The position numbers were made by a program, and so were the translations under genes. DNA of 27,518 nucleotides from an uncultured Lachnospiraceae bacterium (GTDB taxonomy: Bacteria > Bacillota_A > Clostridia > Lachnospirales > Lachnospiraceae), in assembly GCA_910577835.1 (NCBI GenBank), contig CAJTOU010000039.1, positions 1-27,518 of the forward strand, in the 5' to 3' direction. Under the pieces are notes generated by a model that saw nothing but the letters and a program-made list of their open reading frames with translations, made no database searches and had not been told where the DNA came from. Below are positions 8,531-15,137 of this stretch, piece after piece. How positions within the stretch are numbered: position 1 is the first letter of the stretch; every line of letters starts with the position of its first letter.

Positions 8531-8791
8531 TTATGCTTCTACTACAAGATATCTTCCGTCTGGAACGGAAAACACCTCCAGTACCTCCTTTAAATCTTCC
8601 TCTGACATTTCTTCTATGTCTATGCCTGCTTCTTCCAGATACTCCTTTACTTCTTTTATATCCTGAAATACCTGCGCCATACAGTCGATAAGAAACTCAT
8701 CTGCTTCCTCCAAAGTTTCTGCGACTGGTTTTTTAAACAATTTTTCTTGTTCTTTTAAAAAAGTTTCCAATATAATTTCTTCATATTCCAT
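8531..8791 (-). CDS. Small acidic conserved protein of unknown function
   Basis: This is an 86-residue, strongly acidic protein (MEYEEIILETFLKEQEKLF...) ending VPDGRYLVVEA. I recall similar short proteins in Lachnospiraceae that carry unhelpful automatic names; I do not assign a function. The longest open frame starts at a TTG (8923) and adds 44 residues that are translated from the tandem repeats upstream. The ATG at 8789-8791 is preferred, with AAGGA 11 bases ahead. The gene ends 8 bases before the PrsA-like gene. It has no signal peptide or membrane segment, so the product should be cytosolic. Confidence 0.6.
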   Translation of the reverse strand: MEYEEIILETFLKEQEKLFKKPVAETLEEADEFLIDCMAQVFQDIKEVKEYLEEAGIDIEEMSEEDLKEVLEVFSVPDGRYLVVEA

Positions 8792-8895
8792 CTTATCATA
8801 TTTCCTTATTACATCTATTATATATTTCCTGCCTGAATCTGATTGAATACATAGTCCCTTATCATATATATTATATATTCCCGTATGGATATATC

Positions 8896-8932
8896 TCCTT
8901 ATGAATAATTTCCTTATGGACAATTTCCTTAT
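8896..8932 (-). repeat. 15-bp tandem repeats containing ATAAGGA
   Basis: On the minus strand ATAAGGAAATTGTCC, ATAAGGAAATTATTC and ATAAGGAGATATATC follow each other with exactly 15-base spacing (AAGGA cores at 8926, 8911 and 8896). Further related motifs occur at 8855-8862 (ATAAGGGA) and 8803-8809 (ATAAGGA, the ribosome site of the small acidic gene). The first repeat contains the stop codon of the HAD hydrolase gene. Confidence 0.75.
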
Positions 8933-9714
8933 CTGCTTAATACCTGATACACATCATAAAGAATGCTTTCCACTGTTGTCGTAACATATTTTGCATGCGC
9001 ACGGATTTCTGAATTGGCACTTGTCATAGCATAGCTGTACAGCGAATTTTCAAACATTTCCAAATCATTATAGCTGTCACCAAAGCACATGGTATCCTCT
9101 TTCAGTATATGAAAAATCTGCTGAATATTTTTTAATGCCTCTCCCTTATTAACCTCTTTTGCCACAAAATCCAGCCAGCATTTGCCGGAAATCGTTGTCT
9201 TTACTTTATTTCCCCATTTTCGATGAAAATAATCACTGGAGTTTAGAATACCTCTCTCTTCATATACAGATATTTTGATGTAATCCTCCTTCACTTCTTC
9301 CAAATCATGAATAATGCATATATTATTCCCAACATAATTTGCGATATGGTCTACATACTGTTTTGATTTTGGCATAAGATAAGAAGTTTCCTCACCAGAC
9401 AACAAAATTTCACAGTCACCCTTTTCATAAATATCCTTCATAATTTCTAAACCCAGCTTTTTATCCAACGGAGTTTTTGACAATGTTTCCCCTTTATATT
9501 TTACAAAGGCACCGTTTTCACAGATATATACAATATCTTCACAGACCTCTCCAAACAGCCGTTTTAAATTCGGATACTGCCTTCCGCTTGCCGCTACGAA
9601 GACAACTCCATACTGATTTAACTTTTTTATATAATCTATGACCTTTTCCGATACTTCTCTGGCACCGTTTAAAAGTAATGTGCCGTCTAAATCGCTGGCT
9701 ATTAACTTTACCAT
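8929..9714 (-). CDS. Cof-type HAD-superfamily hydrolase (phosphatase)
   Basis: This 261-residue enzyme has the HAD motif I ASDLDGTLL (Asp8 and Asp10 as nucleophile and acid/base). It also has motif II VFVAASGRQYPNLKRL, a Lys (NKGEALKNI) before motif III, and GDSYNDLEMF as the metal-binding motif near the end. The large inserted cap between motifs II and III marks the Cof/type IIB branch, which dephosphorylates small sugar phosphates or cofactors such as pyridoxal phosphate. The substrate cannot be predicted. A longer frame from 9825 would overlap the AraC gene by 80 bases. The ATG at 9712-9714, with GGGAG just upstream and the family's usual MVKLIASDLDG start, is preferred. The gene starts 31 bases after the AraC gene stop. 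Confidence 0.88.
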   Translation of the reverse strand: MVKLIASDLDGTLLLNGAREVSEKVIDYIKKLNQYGVVFVAASGRQYPNLKRLFGEVCEDIVYICENGAFVKYKGETLSKTPLDKKLGLEIMKDIYEKGDCEILLSGEETSYLMPKSKQYVDHIANYVGNNICIIHDLEEVKEDYIKISVYEERGILNSSDYFHRKWGNKVKTTISGKCWLDFVAKEVNKGEALKNIQQIFHILKEDTMCFGDSYNDLEMFENSLYSYAMTSANSEIRAHAKYVTTTVESILYDVYQVLSR

Positions 9715-9745
9715 CCGCTCTCCCATCTGGCATATACATATGCTC

Positions 9746-10546
9746 TTATCTTTTTTCCCGGTATTGCCTCGGCGTATATCCGGTAATATCCTTAAATTGT
9801 CTTGTAAAATGTTCTTTATTTTCATAGCCGCATCTGAAGGCTATTTCCGATATAGAATCGGAATTACTGGAAAGAAGATAACATGCATATTCTATTCTGC
9901 TTTTAATAATATCATTCATTACAGAAACGCCAAAGAGCTGTTTGTAAATATGCTGAAAATAAGATGTGCTCAGATTCAGCGACGCGGCGATTTCATTTAC
10001 TCCTGATATCATATTGTCAGGAGTAAAGTTATAAATTCTATTTCTCACTTCATTGAAATCCCGCCGATATCTGTTTAATTTATCTGAAAATTTTATTTCT
10101 TCATGATAAATATCACTGAATTTGTAAAACATCACTTTTATTTTAGAATCCAGTATTTCCTTGTGATATTTCCCCTGCTGCTTAAATTCGATTCGCAAAT
10201 CCTGCATCATGGAGGAAATATCATTTGAATTTTGTATTATCATCAGTTTGTTGACAGGAATATCCAGCTTCTGAAAGAATTCAGCCGCATCCTGTCGGTC
10301 AAAATGCATCCAGTCATTGATAAATGGTCCCTGATAGTCATAATATCTTTGAGAAAACCCCTTTTCATACAAAATAAACGAAGGCTCCACTGTCTGTATC
10401 TCTCCTTCTTCTGTAAGAATCATTACATTTGATTTAAGATACAAAAACAAATAATCACCAGTTCCCCTTGGTCGGTCGATATCCACACCAGCACAGTGTA
10501 TAAAATGATATCCTATTCTGTGAAGTTCAAATTGATTTTCTTCCAT
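9746..10546 (-). CDS. AraC family transcriptional regulator
   Basis: The 266-residue protein has an N-terminal cupin-like sensing half (residues ~1-150, with HRIGYHFIHCAG, GDYLFLYLKS and ILYEKGFSQRY). Its C-terminal half is a double helix-turn-helix: GVNEIAASLNLSTSYFQHIYKQLFG as the first unit, then ISEIAFRCGYENKEHFTRQFKDITGYTPRQYR as the signature second unit. Such regulators usually respond to sugars. The gene follows the Maf-GH13 fusion by only 11 bases, so it probably shares its transcript and may control it. The effector is not known. Confidence 0.92.
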   Translation of the reverse strand: MEENQFELHRIGYHFIHCAGVDIDRPRGTGDYLFLYLKSNVMILTEEGEIQTVEPSFILYEKGFSQRYYDYQGPFINDWMHFDRQDAAEFFQKLDIPVNKLMIIQNSNDISSMMQDLRIEFKQQGKYHKEILDSKIKVMFYKFSDIYHEEIKFSDKLNRYRRDFNEVRNRIYNFTPDNMISGVNEIAASLNLSTSYFQHIYKQLFGVSVMNDIIKSRIEYACYLLSSNSDSISEIAFRCGYENKEHFTRQFKDITGYTPRQYREKR

Positions 10547-10557
10547 ATTCTTTCTAC

Positions 10558-12570
10558 TTATACTTTAATGTACAAAATACATCCCCGATTTGCCGGAAGA
10601 TTTAAAATAATCTTGCCGTCTCGGATTGTCGCTTCCTTTTTCTCATCCGGAATCAGATTTTCTACTTCTCTGCTTCCATACATTACTGGAATCTGAAGTT
10701 CTGCCGCATTGTCATCATTATTTAATGCAACAATAACTGCTGAGTTTTCCAGTTTTCTTGCAAATACAAACTGTCTGTTTGTCAAAAGTACCTGTTCATA
10801 GCCGCCTGCTGTCAGCTCTCCGTACTTTTTTTTGAGCTGTCCAAGCTTTATCATAAGCTTTAATACTTCATTTTTGGTATAATAGTCTGAATAATCCCCA
10901 AGCTCCAAACATGGTCTTAAATTCCAGTCGGAACCTCTCTCCTTGCTTCCGTCAATTGAAAACTCAGAGCCATAATAAATAGAAGGAATACCCGGAACAG
11001 TATACAGTAACATTGTAACATTATACATATGTTCTTTATTGTTCAGCTTTGAATAAATTCTGGCAACATCATGATTATCTACAAATGTATATAATTTTAT
11101 TCCTTGTGCCAGATTATTTAATCGATTAATCGTATGGGCAATCTCAAAATAATTGTGGTCGTTATGTCCGGAATACAATCCCTTATGAAGCTCATAATTA
11201 GTTACAGAGTGCAGTCTGTCGCTGTTTGCCCATCTTCCGTAATCTCCGTGAATCACTTCTCCCATCAGCCAGAAGTCTTTTTTCACCTGCTTTGCTACCT
11301 GTCCAAGCTCACTCATAAAGTTCATATCCAAAACATCAGCCGCATCAAGACGAATTCCGTCGATATCAAATTCGGATACCCAGAATCTCACTACATCAAA
11401 GAGATAATTTTTCACCTCCGGATTCCATACATTCAGCTTGGCTAAAAGGTTATAGCCGCCCCAGTTTTCATAAGAAAATCCGTCGTTGTACTCATTGTTT
11501 CCGCCAAAATTCACATGACAGTACCAGTCCTTGTATCTGGAATTTTCTCTGTTCTTCTTTATATCCTGAAAGGCAAAAAATTCTCTTCCAGTATGATTAA
11601 ACACACCATCTACAACTACTCTTATATTGTTTGTATGACAATTTTTTACAAATTCCTTAAAGTCATCGTTTGTACCAAGTCTTCTGTCTACCATTTTGTA
11701 GTCTGTGGTCTCATAGCCATGTCCTACGGATTCAAAAAGAGGTCCGATATAGATTGCAGTACAGCCGATTTTTTTCGCATGCATTGCCCACTCATTCAGC
11801 TTATCAAAATGACTCTCGCTGTTGCCTGTATTTTCATGTGCGCAGCCACACAGTCCCAATGGATAAATGTGATAAAAGACTGCTTTGTCATACCATGGAA
11901 TATCCGGCATAGTATCTGGAATAATTTCCTCCGGTTCTTCCGCCACTGTGCTTACTTCGGCAATCTTGACAGAAGCATCTTCCTTTGGCTTAAAGTTTTT
12001 CATTTCCTGATAGATTCTTCCCACTGGAAGTCCTACGACATTATTATAGTCTCCATCAATCTTTTTTATAAACTTTGCGCCCATTCCCTGAATCGCATAA
12101 CCACCCGATTTGTCTTCCGGCTCTTTTGTCTGCACATATTCAAGTATTTCGTCATTGCTCATGGCATACATCTCAACCTTTGTTTCCTCAGAAAATGTTA
12201 TTTTCTGTCTGGCTCCATGAATGGTATAGATAAGTGTGACACCGGTCCATACACTATGTATGGTATTGGAAAGCATGGAAAGCATAGCTGCGGCATGTGT
12301 GTCATCAGTCGGCTTTCCAAATACAGTATTGTCCTTTGCCACAATAGTATCTGCGCCGATAATCAGCATTTCATCTGAATTCTTTCCTTCTCTGCACAGT
12401 CTTTCATAGACATCCTCCGCCTTTTGAGCAGATAATCCTTCTGCCACTTCCGACGGTATAGAGGATAATATTTTTTCCTCTCTATCACTTGGAATATATT
12501 CATAATCAAGTCCAATCTGGGTAAGTAAATCCCTTCTTCTCGGTGATTTTGATGCTAAAATGATTTTCAT
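10558..12570 (-). CDS. Fusion of Maf nucleotide pyrophosphatase and GH13 alpha-amylase
   Basis: A single 670-codon frame joins two complete enzymes. Residues 1-192 are Maf: KSPRRRDLL at 8-16, GADTIV with the probable catalytic Asp74, FGKPTD at 84-89, EETKVEM and the SGGYAIQG loop. Maf proteins hydrolyse dTTP, UTP or modified nucleotides. A 35-residue acidic linker (about 193-227) follows. Residues 228-600 are a GH13 barrel beginning DKAVFYHIYPLG, with DGVFNH (321-326), GIRLDAAD (nucleophile Asp409), GEV (acid/base Glu438) and FVDNHD (Asp501). A C-terminal beta domain ends at 670. All amylase catalytic residues are present and there is no signal peptide, so it should act on maltodextrin or glycogen-type substrates in the cytosol. 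GAGG precedes the ATG by 8 bases. No in-frame stop or frameshift separates the halves. Confidence 0.9.
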   Translation of the reverse strand: MKIILASKSPRRRDLLTQIGLDYEYIPSDREEKILSSIPSEVAEGLSAQKAEDVYERLCREGKNSDEMLIIGADTIVAKDNTVFGKPTDDTHAAAMLSMLSNTIHSVWTGVTLIYTIHGARQKITFSEETKVEMYAMSNDEILEYVQTKEPEDKSGGYAIQGMGAKFIKKIDGDYNNVVGLPVGRIYQEMKNFKPKEDASVKIAEVSTVAEEPEEIIPDTMPDIPWYDKAVFYHIYPLGLCGCAHENTGNSESHFDKLNEWAMHAKKIGCTAIYIGPLFESVGHGYETTDYKMVDRRLGTNDDFKEFVKNCHTNNIRVVVDGVFNHTGREFFAFQDIKKNRENSRYKDWYCHVNFGGNNEYNDGFSYENWGGYNLLAKLNVWNPEVKNYLFDVVRFWVSEFDIDGIRLDAADVLDMNFMSELGQVAKQVKKDFWLMGEVIHGDYGRWANSDRLHSVTNYELHKGLYSGHNDHNYFEIAHTINRLNNLAQGIKLYTFVDNHDVARIYSKLNNKEHMYNVTMLLYTVPGIPSIYYGSEFSIDGSKERGSDWNLRPCLELGDYSDYYTKNEVLKLMIKLGQLKKKYGELTAGGYEQVLLTNRQFVFARKLENSAVIVALNNDDNAAELQIPVMYGSREVENLIPDEKKEATIRDGKIILNLPANRGCILYIKV

Positions 12571-12648
12571 GTTAAATTTCCTCGCTTCCTAAATTACATA
12601 TAATTTTTTCTAATTTTTATTGAAACAATCGGTGAAAAGCTGATTCTA

Positions 12649-13260
12649 TTATTCAAATGCCCTGATTCTATATGTTACATTCAACCTTTCGCATATTTTG
12701 CGACATTCTTCTTCTTCTTCCTCCGTAATTGTTGTTTTTACGGTAGTGAGAACAACGTTTGGTACATATTTTTTTGCCTCTTTGGCAAATTCAAGCGTTG
12801 CCTGAAAGGCTCTGTCTCCAAATTTACTCCTTACAATCTCATTATACCGCTTTTCATTCGGCGTATTCAAACTGATGGATATGGTATCAATCACACCTTT
12901 CATTCCCGGAAGAATATTTTTTTCGTGTGAAAGATTTCCGTGTCCATTTGTATTCAGCCGTATCTTTTTTTCATAGGTCTTTTTTACAAATTTCGCCACC
13001 TCAAGCATATCTTCAAAGCGCTCTGTCGGTTCACCAAATCCGCAGAAAACTACCTCCTCATATTCATCAAGATGAAATTTTGCAAATTCATTTTTTACTT
13101 CCTCCACAGAAGGCTCTCTTTCCAGCCATAAGGTAGAGGATTCCCCTACGGTTTCTTTTTCATTTCTAAGACAGAACACACAGCGACAGTCACATCTGTT
13201 TGTCATATTTACATACAGGCCATTATGTACCTTGTATAAGATTGTCATTCCCTTTGACAT
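12649..13260 (-). CDS. TatD-associated radical SAM protein
   Basis: This 203-residue protein starts MSKGMTILYKVHNGLYVNMTNRCDCRCVFC. The CxxxCxxC motif within it binds the [4Fe-4S] cluster. GFGEPTER follows (the GGE-type SAM-binding strand), then RLNTNGHGN and TISISLNT. The short length and the opening YKVHNGLYVN-TNRC match the family described as TatD-associated radical SAM proteins. No tatD is present in this window. The substrate is not known. GGAGG lies 8 bases before the ATG. The gene has its own candidate promoter and could read through into the Maf-GH13 fusion, 78 bases downstream. Confidence 0.85.
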   Translation of the reverse strand: MSKGMTILYKVHNGLYVNMTNRCDCRCVFCLRNEKETVGESSTLWLEREPSVEEVKNEFAKFHLDEYEEVVFCGFGEPTERFEDMLEVAKFVKKTYEKKIRLNTNGHGNLSHEKNILPGMKGVIDTISISLNTPNEKRYNEIVRSKFGDRAFQATLEFAKEAKKYVPNVVLTTVKTTITEEEEEECRKICERLNVTYRIRAFE

Positions 13261-13295
13261 GATTTATTCCTCCAGATTAAAGATAATCACTTTTT

Positions 13296-13324
13296 ATTCT
13301 ACCACCTTTTTCTGAATTTGAAAA
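13296..13324 (-). promoter_or_regulatory. Promoter of the radical SAM gene
   Basis: On the minus strand TTTTCA (13319-13324), 17 bases, then TAGAAT (13296-13301) preceded by TGG, an extended -10. The start point would be about 30 bases before the ATG, leaving room for the GGAGG site. It separates the upstream terminator at 13361-13412 from the gene. Confidence 0.55.
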
Positions 13325-13354
13325 CTGGTTTTTTACTTTATTTCTTTTGAAAGG

Positions 13355-13553
13355 ACAAAGAAAGAGATTGCCTCATAAATGATAACTGAATCATTTATGA
13401 AGCAATCTCTTTTCCCTAAACCATAATAGAAAATCAGGCAGAACTGGTATAAACCAGCAGCCGAATTTCATATTTGCACAGCACAGGCTTTACTGCCTGC
13501 ATAAGTGTTTTATAAGATGAATTTCGTCTCTTATGAAGCCGTGAGCTTCACTA
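13355..13553 (-). ncRNA. Candidate stand-alone structured RNA, about 195 nt
   Basis: Between gltA and the radical SAM gene is a 387-base gap that encodes no protein. It contains an extended -10 promoter, four short hairpins and a 22-bp terminator stem in one direction. In order on the minus strand the hairpins are TGAAGC/GCTTCA (13550-13534), ATAAGA/TCTTAT (13534-13512), CAGGC/GCCTG (13499-13484) and CTGGT/ACCAG (13457-13444). The terminator stem fits the minus strand better: one position is a U-G pair there but a C-A mismatch on the other strand. I did not recognise a known riboswitch, 6S RNA, T-box or SRP RNA in it. It could also be processed from the gltA 3' end, because gltA has no other visible terminator. 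Confidence 0.55.
13361..13412 (-). terminator. Strong terminator hairpin (22-bp stem)
   Basis: The arms AAAGAGATTGC-U-UCAUAAAUGA and UCAUUUAUGA-G-GCAAUCUCUUU (minus-strand RNA) pair without a break, using one G-U pair, around an 8-base loop. The right arm runs into a U-rich stretch (CUCUUUCUUUG). It would end both the candidate RNA and any read-through from gltA. Confidence 0.75.
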
Positions 13554-13558
13554 AGTTT

Positions 13559-13587
13559 ATTATAACATTAATACAGACATGAAACAA
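13559..13587 (-). promoter_or_regulatory. Extended -10 promoter of the candidate RNA
   Basis: On the minus strand TTGTTT (13582-13587), a 17-base spacer and a perfect TATAAT (13559-13564) preceded by TGT, an extended -10. There is no protein start downstream for about 290 bases, so the promoter most simply serves the structured RNA that begins near 13552. Confidence 0.65.
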
Positions 13588-13647
13588 GTGTTTTTTAGTA
13601 TATTTTTATATTTTTTTAACCTTCTTTTACATTTTTTCGGTAATTTT

Positions 13648-15009
13648 TTATTTTCTGTCCTCAATGGCCTGATATTCTTTGTCTTCTACCTCTGCCTGAT
13701 AGGAAGGTCTTATAATTTTATCTCCGCTGATTAGCTCTTCGAGTCTGTGTGCACTCCAGCCCGCGATACGCGCAATCGCAAAAATCGGTGTATATAACTC
13801 CAGAGGAATATTCAACATACTGTATACAAACCCGCTGTAAAAGTCTACATTTGCGCTGACTCCTTTGTATATCTTCCTTCTCTCGGCTATAACCTGCGGT
13901 GCAAGACGCTCTATTTTGGAATACAGGGCAAAATCCGCTTCTCTGTGCTTTTCCATTGCAAGTTTCTCTACAAATCCCTTAAAGACAAGTGCTCTTGGGT
14001 CTGATATGGAATATACAGCATGTCCCATTCCATAAATCAGTCCTTTTTTATCAAATGCCTCTTTATTCAGCAGCCTGACCAGATATGCCTTTATTTCCTC
14101 TTCATCATTCAAATCAGAAACATTTTTCTGGATATCGTTCATCATTTCCACAACTTTAATATTGGCACCGCCATGCTTTGGTCCCTTTAAAGAACAGAGC
14201 GCCGCAGCTATCACAGAATAGGTATCCGCACCCGAGGATGTTACGACTCTTGTAGTAAAGGTAGAGTTATTGCCGCCGCCATGCTCCATATGCAGCATTA
14301 ATGCAATGTCAAGTACCCTTGCTTCAAGGTCGGTATACTGCATATCTGTTCTTAACATACGAAGGATATTTTCTGCCATGGAAAGACCTACATCCGGCCG
14401 GTGTATATAGAGATTATTATCCAGCCGGTAATGACTGTATGCCTGATAGCCATATACCGCCAGCATAGGAAGCTGTCCAATTAACATAATGCACTGTTTC
14501 AGAACATTCTCAAGACTTAAATCAGTCGCATATTTATCATAAGATGCAAGAGTAAGCACACTTTTTGTCATACTGCTCATAATATCGCCGGTTGGAGCTT
14601 TCATAACCACATCCCGCACAAAATGTTCAGGAAGTATTCTTAAATTTGACAGTACATCATCAAATTTTTCCAGCTCGACTTTATTTGGGAGATGTCCAAA
14701 CAACAGAAGAAAAGCCGTTTCTTCAAATCCAAATCTTTTTTCCCTTACAACTCCGGCTACCAAATCCCTTACATCATATCCTCTGTATACAAGTTTTCCG
14801 TCGCACGGAATCTTTGCTCCGTTTTCTATCTTGTATGCATCTATCCTTGATATATGAGAAATCCCCGCCAGAACACCATTTCCGTTTTTGTCACGGAGAC
14901 CTCTTTTTACATTATACTGGTCATATAAATCAATATCAATTTTATAAATATCTTCATATTGATTTATCATTTTTGATGAATATTCTAAAACCTCTTTTTT
15001 ATTTAACAT
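13648..15009 (-). CDS. gltA: Citrate synthase
   Basis: The 453-residue enzyme condenses acetyl-CoA with oxaloacetate to citrate. The catalytic residues are visible: His279 in GPKHGGAN, His330 in GMGHAVY and Asp389 in NVDFYSGFVY. The substrate-binding LHMEHGGGNNSTF (about 239-251) corresponds to HADHE-NASTF of other members. The N-terminal extension of about 45 residues before GVLAGISHISRIDAY is longer than in the shortest bacterial enzymes, but it is seen in clostridial relatives. 2-methylcitrate synthase belongs to the same family and cannot be excluded, but no propionate genes are near. No other TCA genes are in the window, so its role is probably glutamate precursor supply. A perfect consensus promoter lies 76 bases upstream. 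Confidence 0.95.
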   Translation of the reverse strand: MLNKKEVLEYSSKMINQYEDIYKIDIDLYDQYNVKRGLRDKNGNGVLAGISHISRIDAYKIENGAKIPCDGKLVYRGYDVRDLVAGVVREKRFGFEETAFLLLFGHLPNKVELEKFDDVLSNLRILPEHFVRDVVMKAPTGDIMSSMTKSVLTLASYDKYATDLSLENVLKQCIMLIGQLPMLAVYGYQAYSHYRLDNNLYIHRPDVGLSMAENILRMLRTDMQYTDLEARVLDIALMLHMEHGGGNNSTFTTRVVTSSGADTYSVIAAALCSLKGPKHGGANIKVVEMMNDIQKNVSDLNDEEEIKAYLVRLLNKEAFDKKGLIYGMGHAVYSISDPRALVFKGFVEKLAMEKHREADFALYSKIERLAPQVIAERRKIYKGVSANVDFYSGFVYSMLNIPLELYTPIFAIARIAGWSAHRLEELISGDKIIRPSYQAEVEDKEYQAIEDRK

Positions 15010-15084
15010 TTTCCCACTTCCTCTCGATATATAACTTTGCGGCCATATAACATTGTTTCATCGTAAACAGTTTCATTCTGAACT

Positions 15085-15113
15085 ATTATAATATAAAGAG
15101 AGGAATTTGTCAA
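15085..15113 (-). promoter_or_regulatory. Perfect consensus sigma-A promoter of gltA
   Basis: On the minus strand TTGACA (15108-15113), exactly 17 bases, and TATAAT (15085-15090): a 12/12 match with optimal spacing. Transcription should start near 15078, giving a leader of about 69 bases. No operator-like palindrome is obvious over it. Confidence 0.85.
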
Positions 15114-15137
15114 GATGCAGTGATAACTTCTGCATTC

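Noticed and set aside
9715..9825. 37-residue N-terminal extension of the HAD hydrolase
   Set aside because: It would overlap the AraC gene and add residues unlike the family; an ATG with GGGAG lies at the usual start.
13355..13553. 6S RNA, T-box or common riboswitch at the orphan RNA
   Set aside because: No rod-like fold with paired ends, no T-box core and no recognisable conserved riboswitch cores; left as unassigned.
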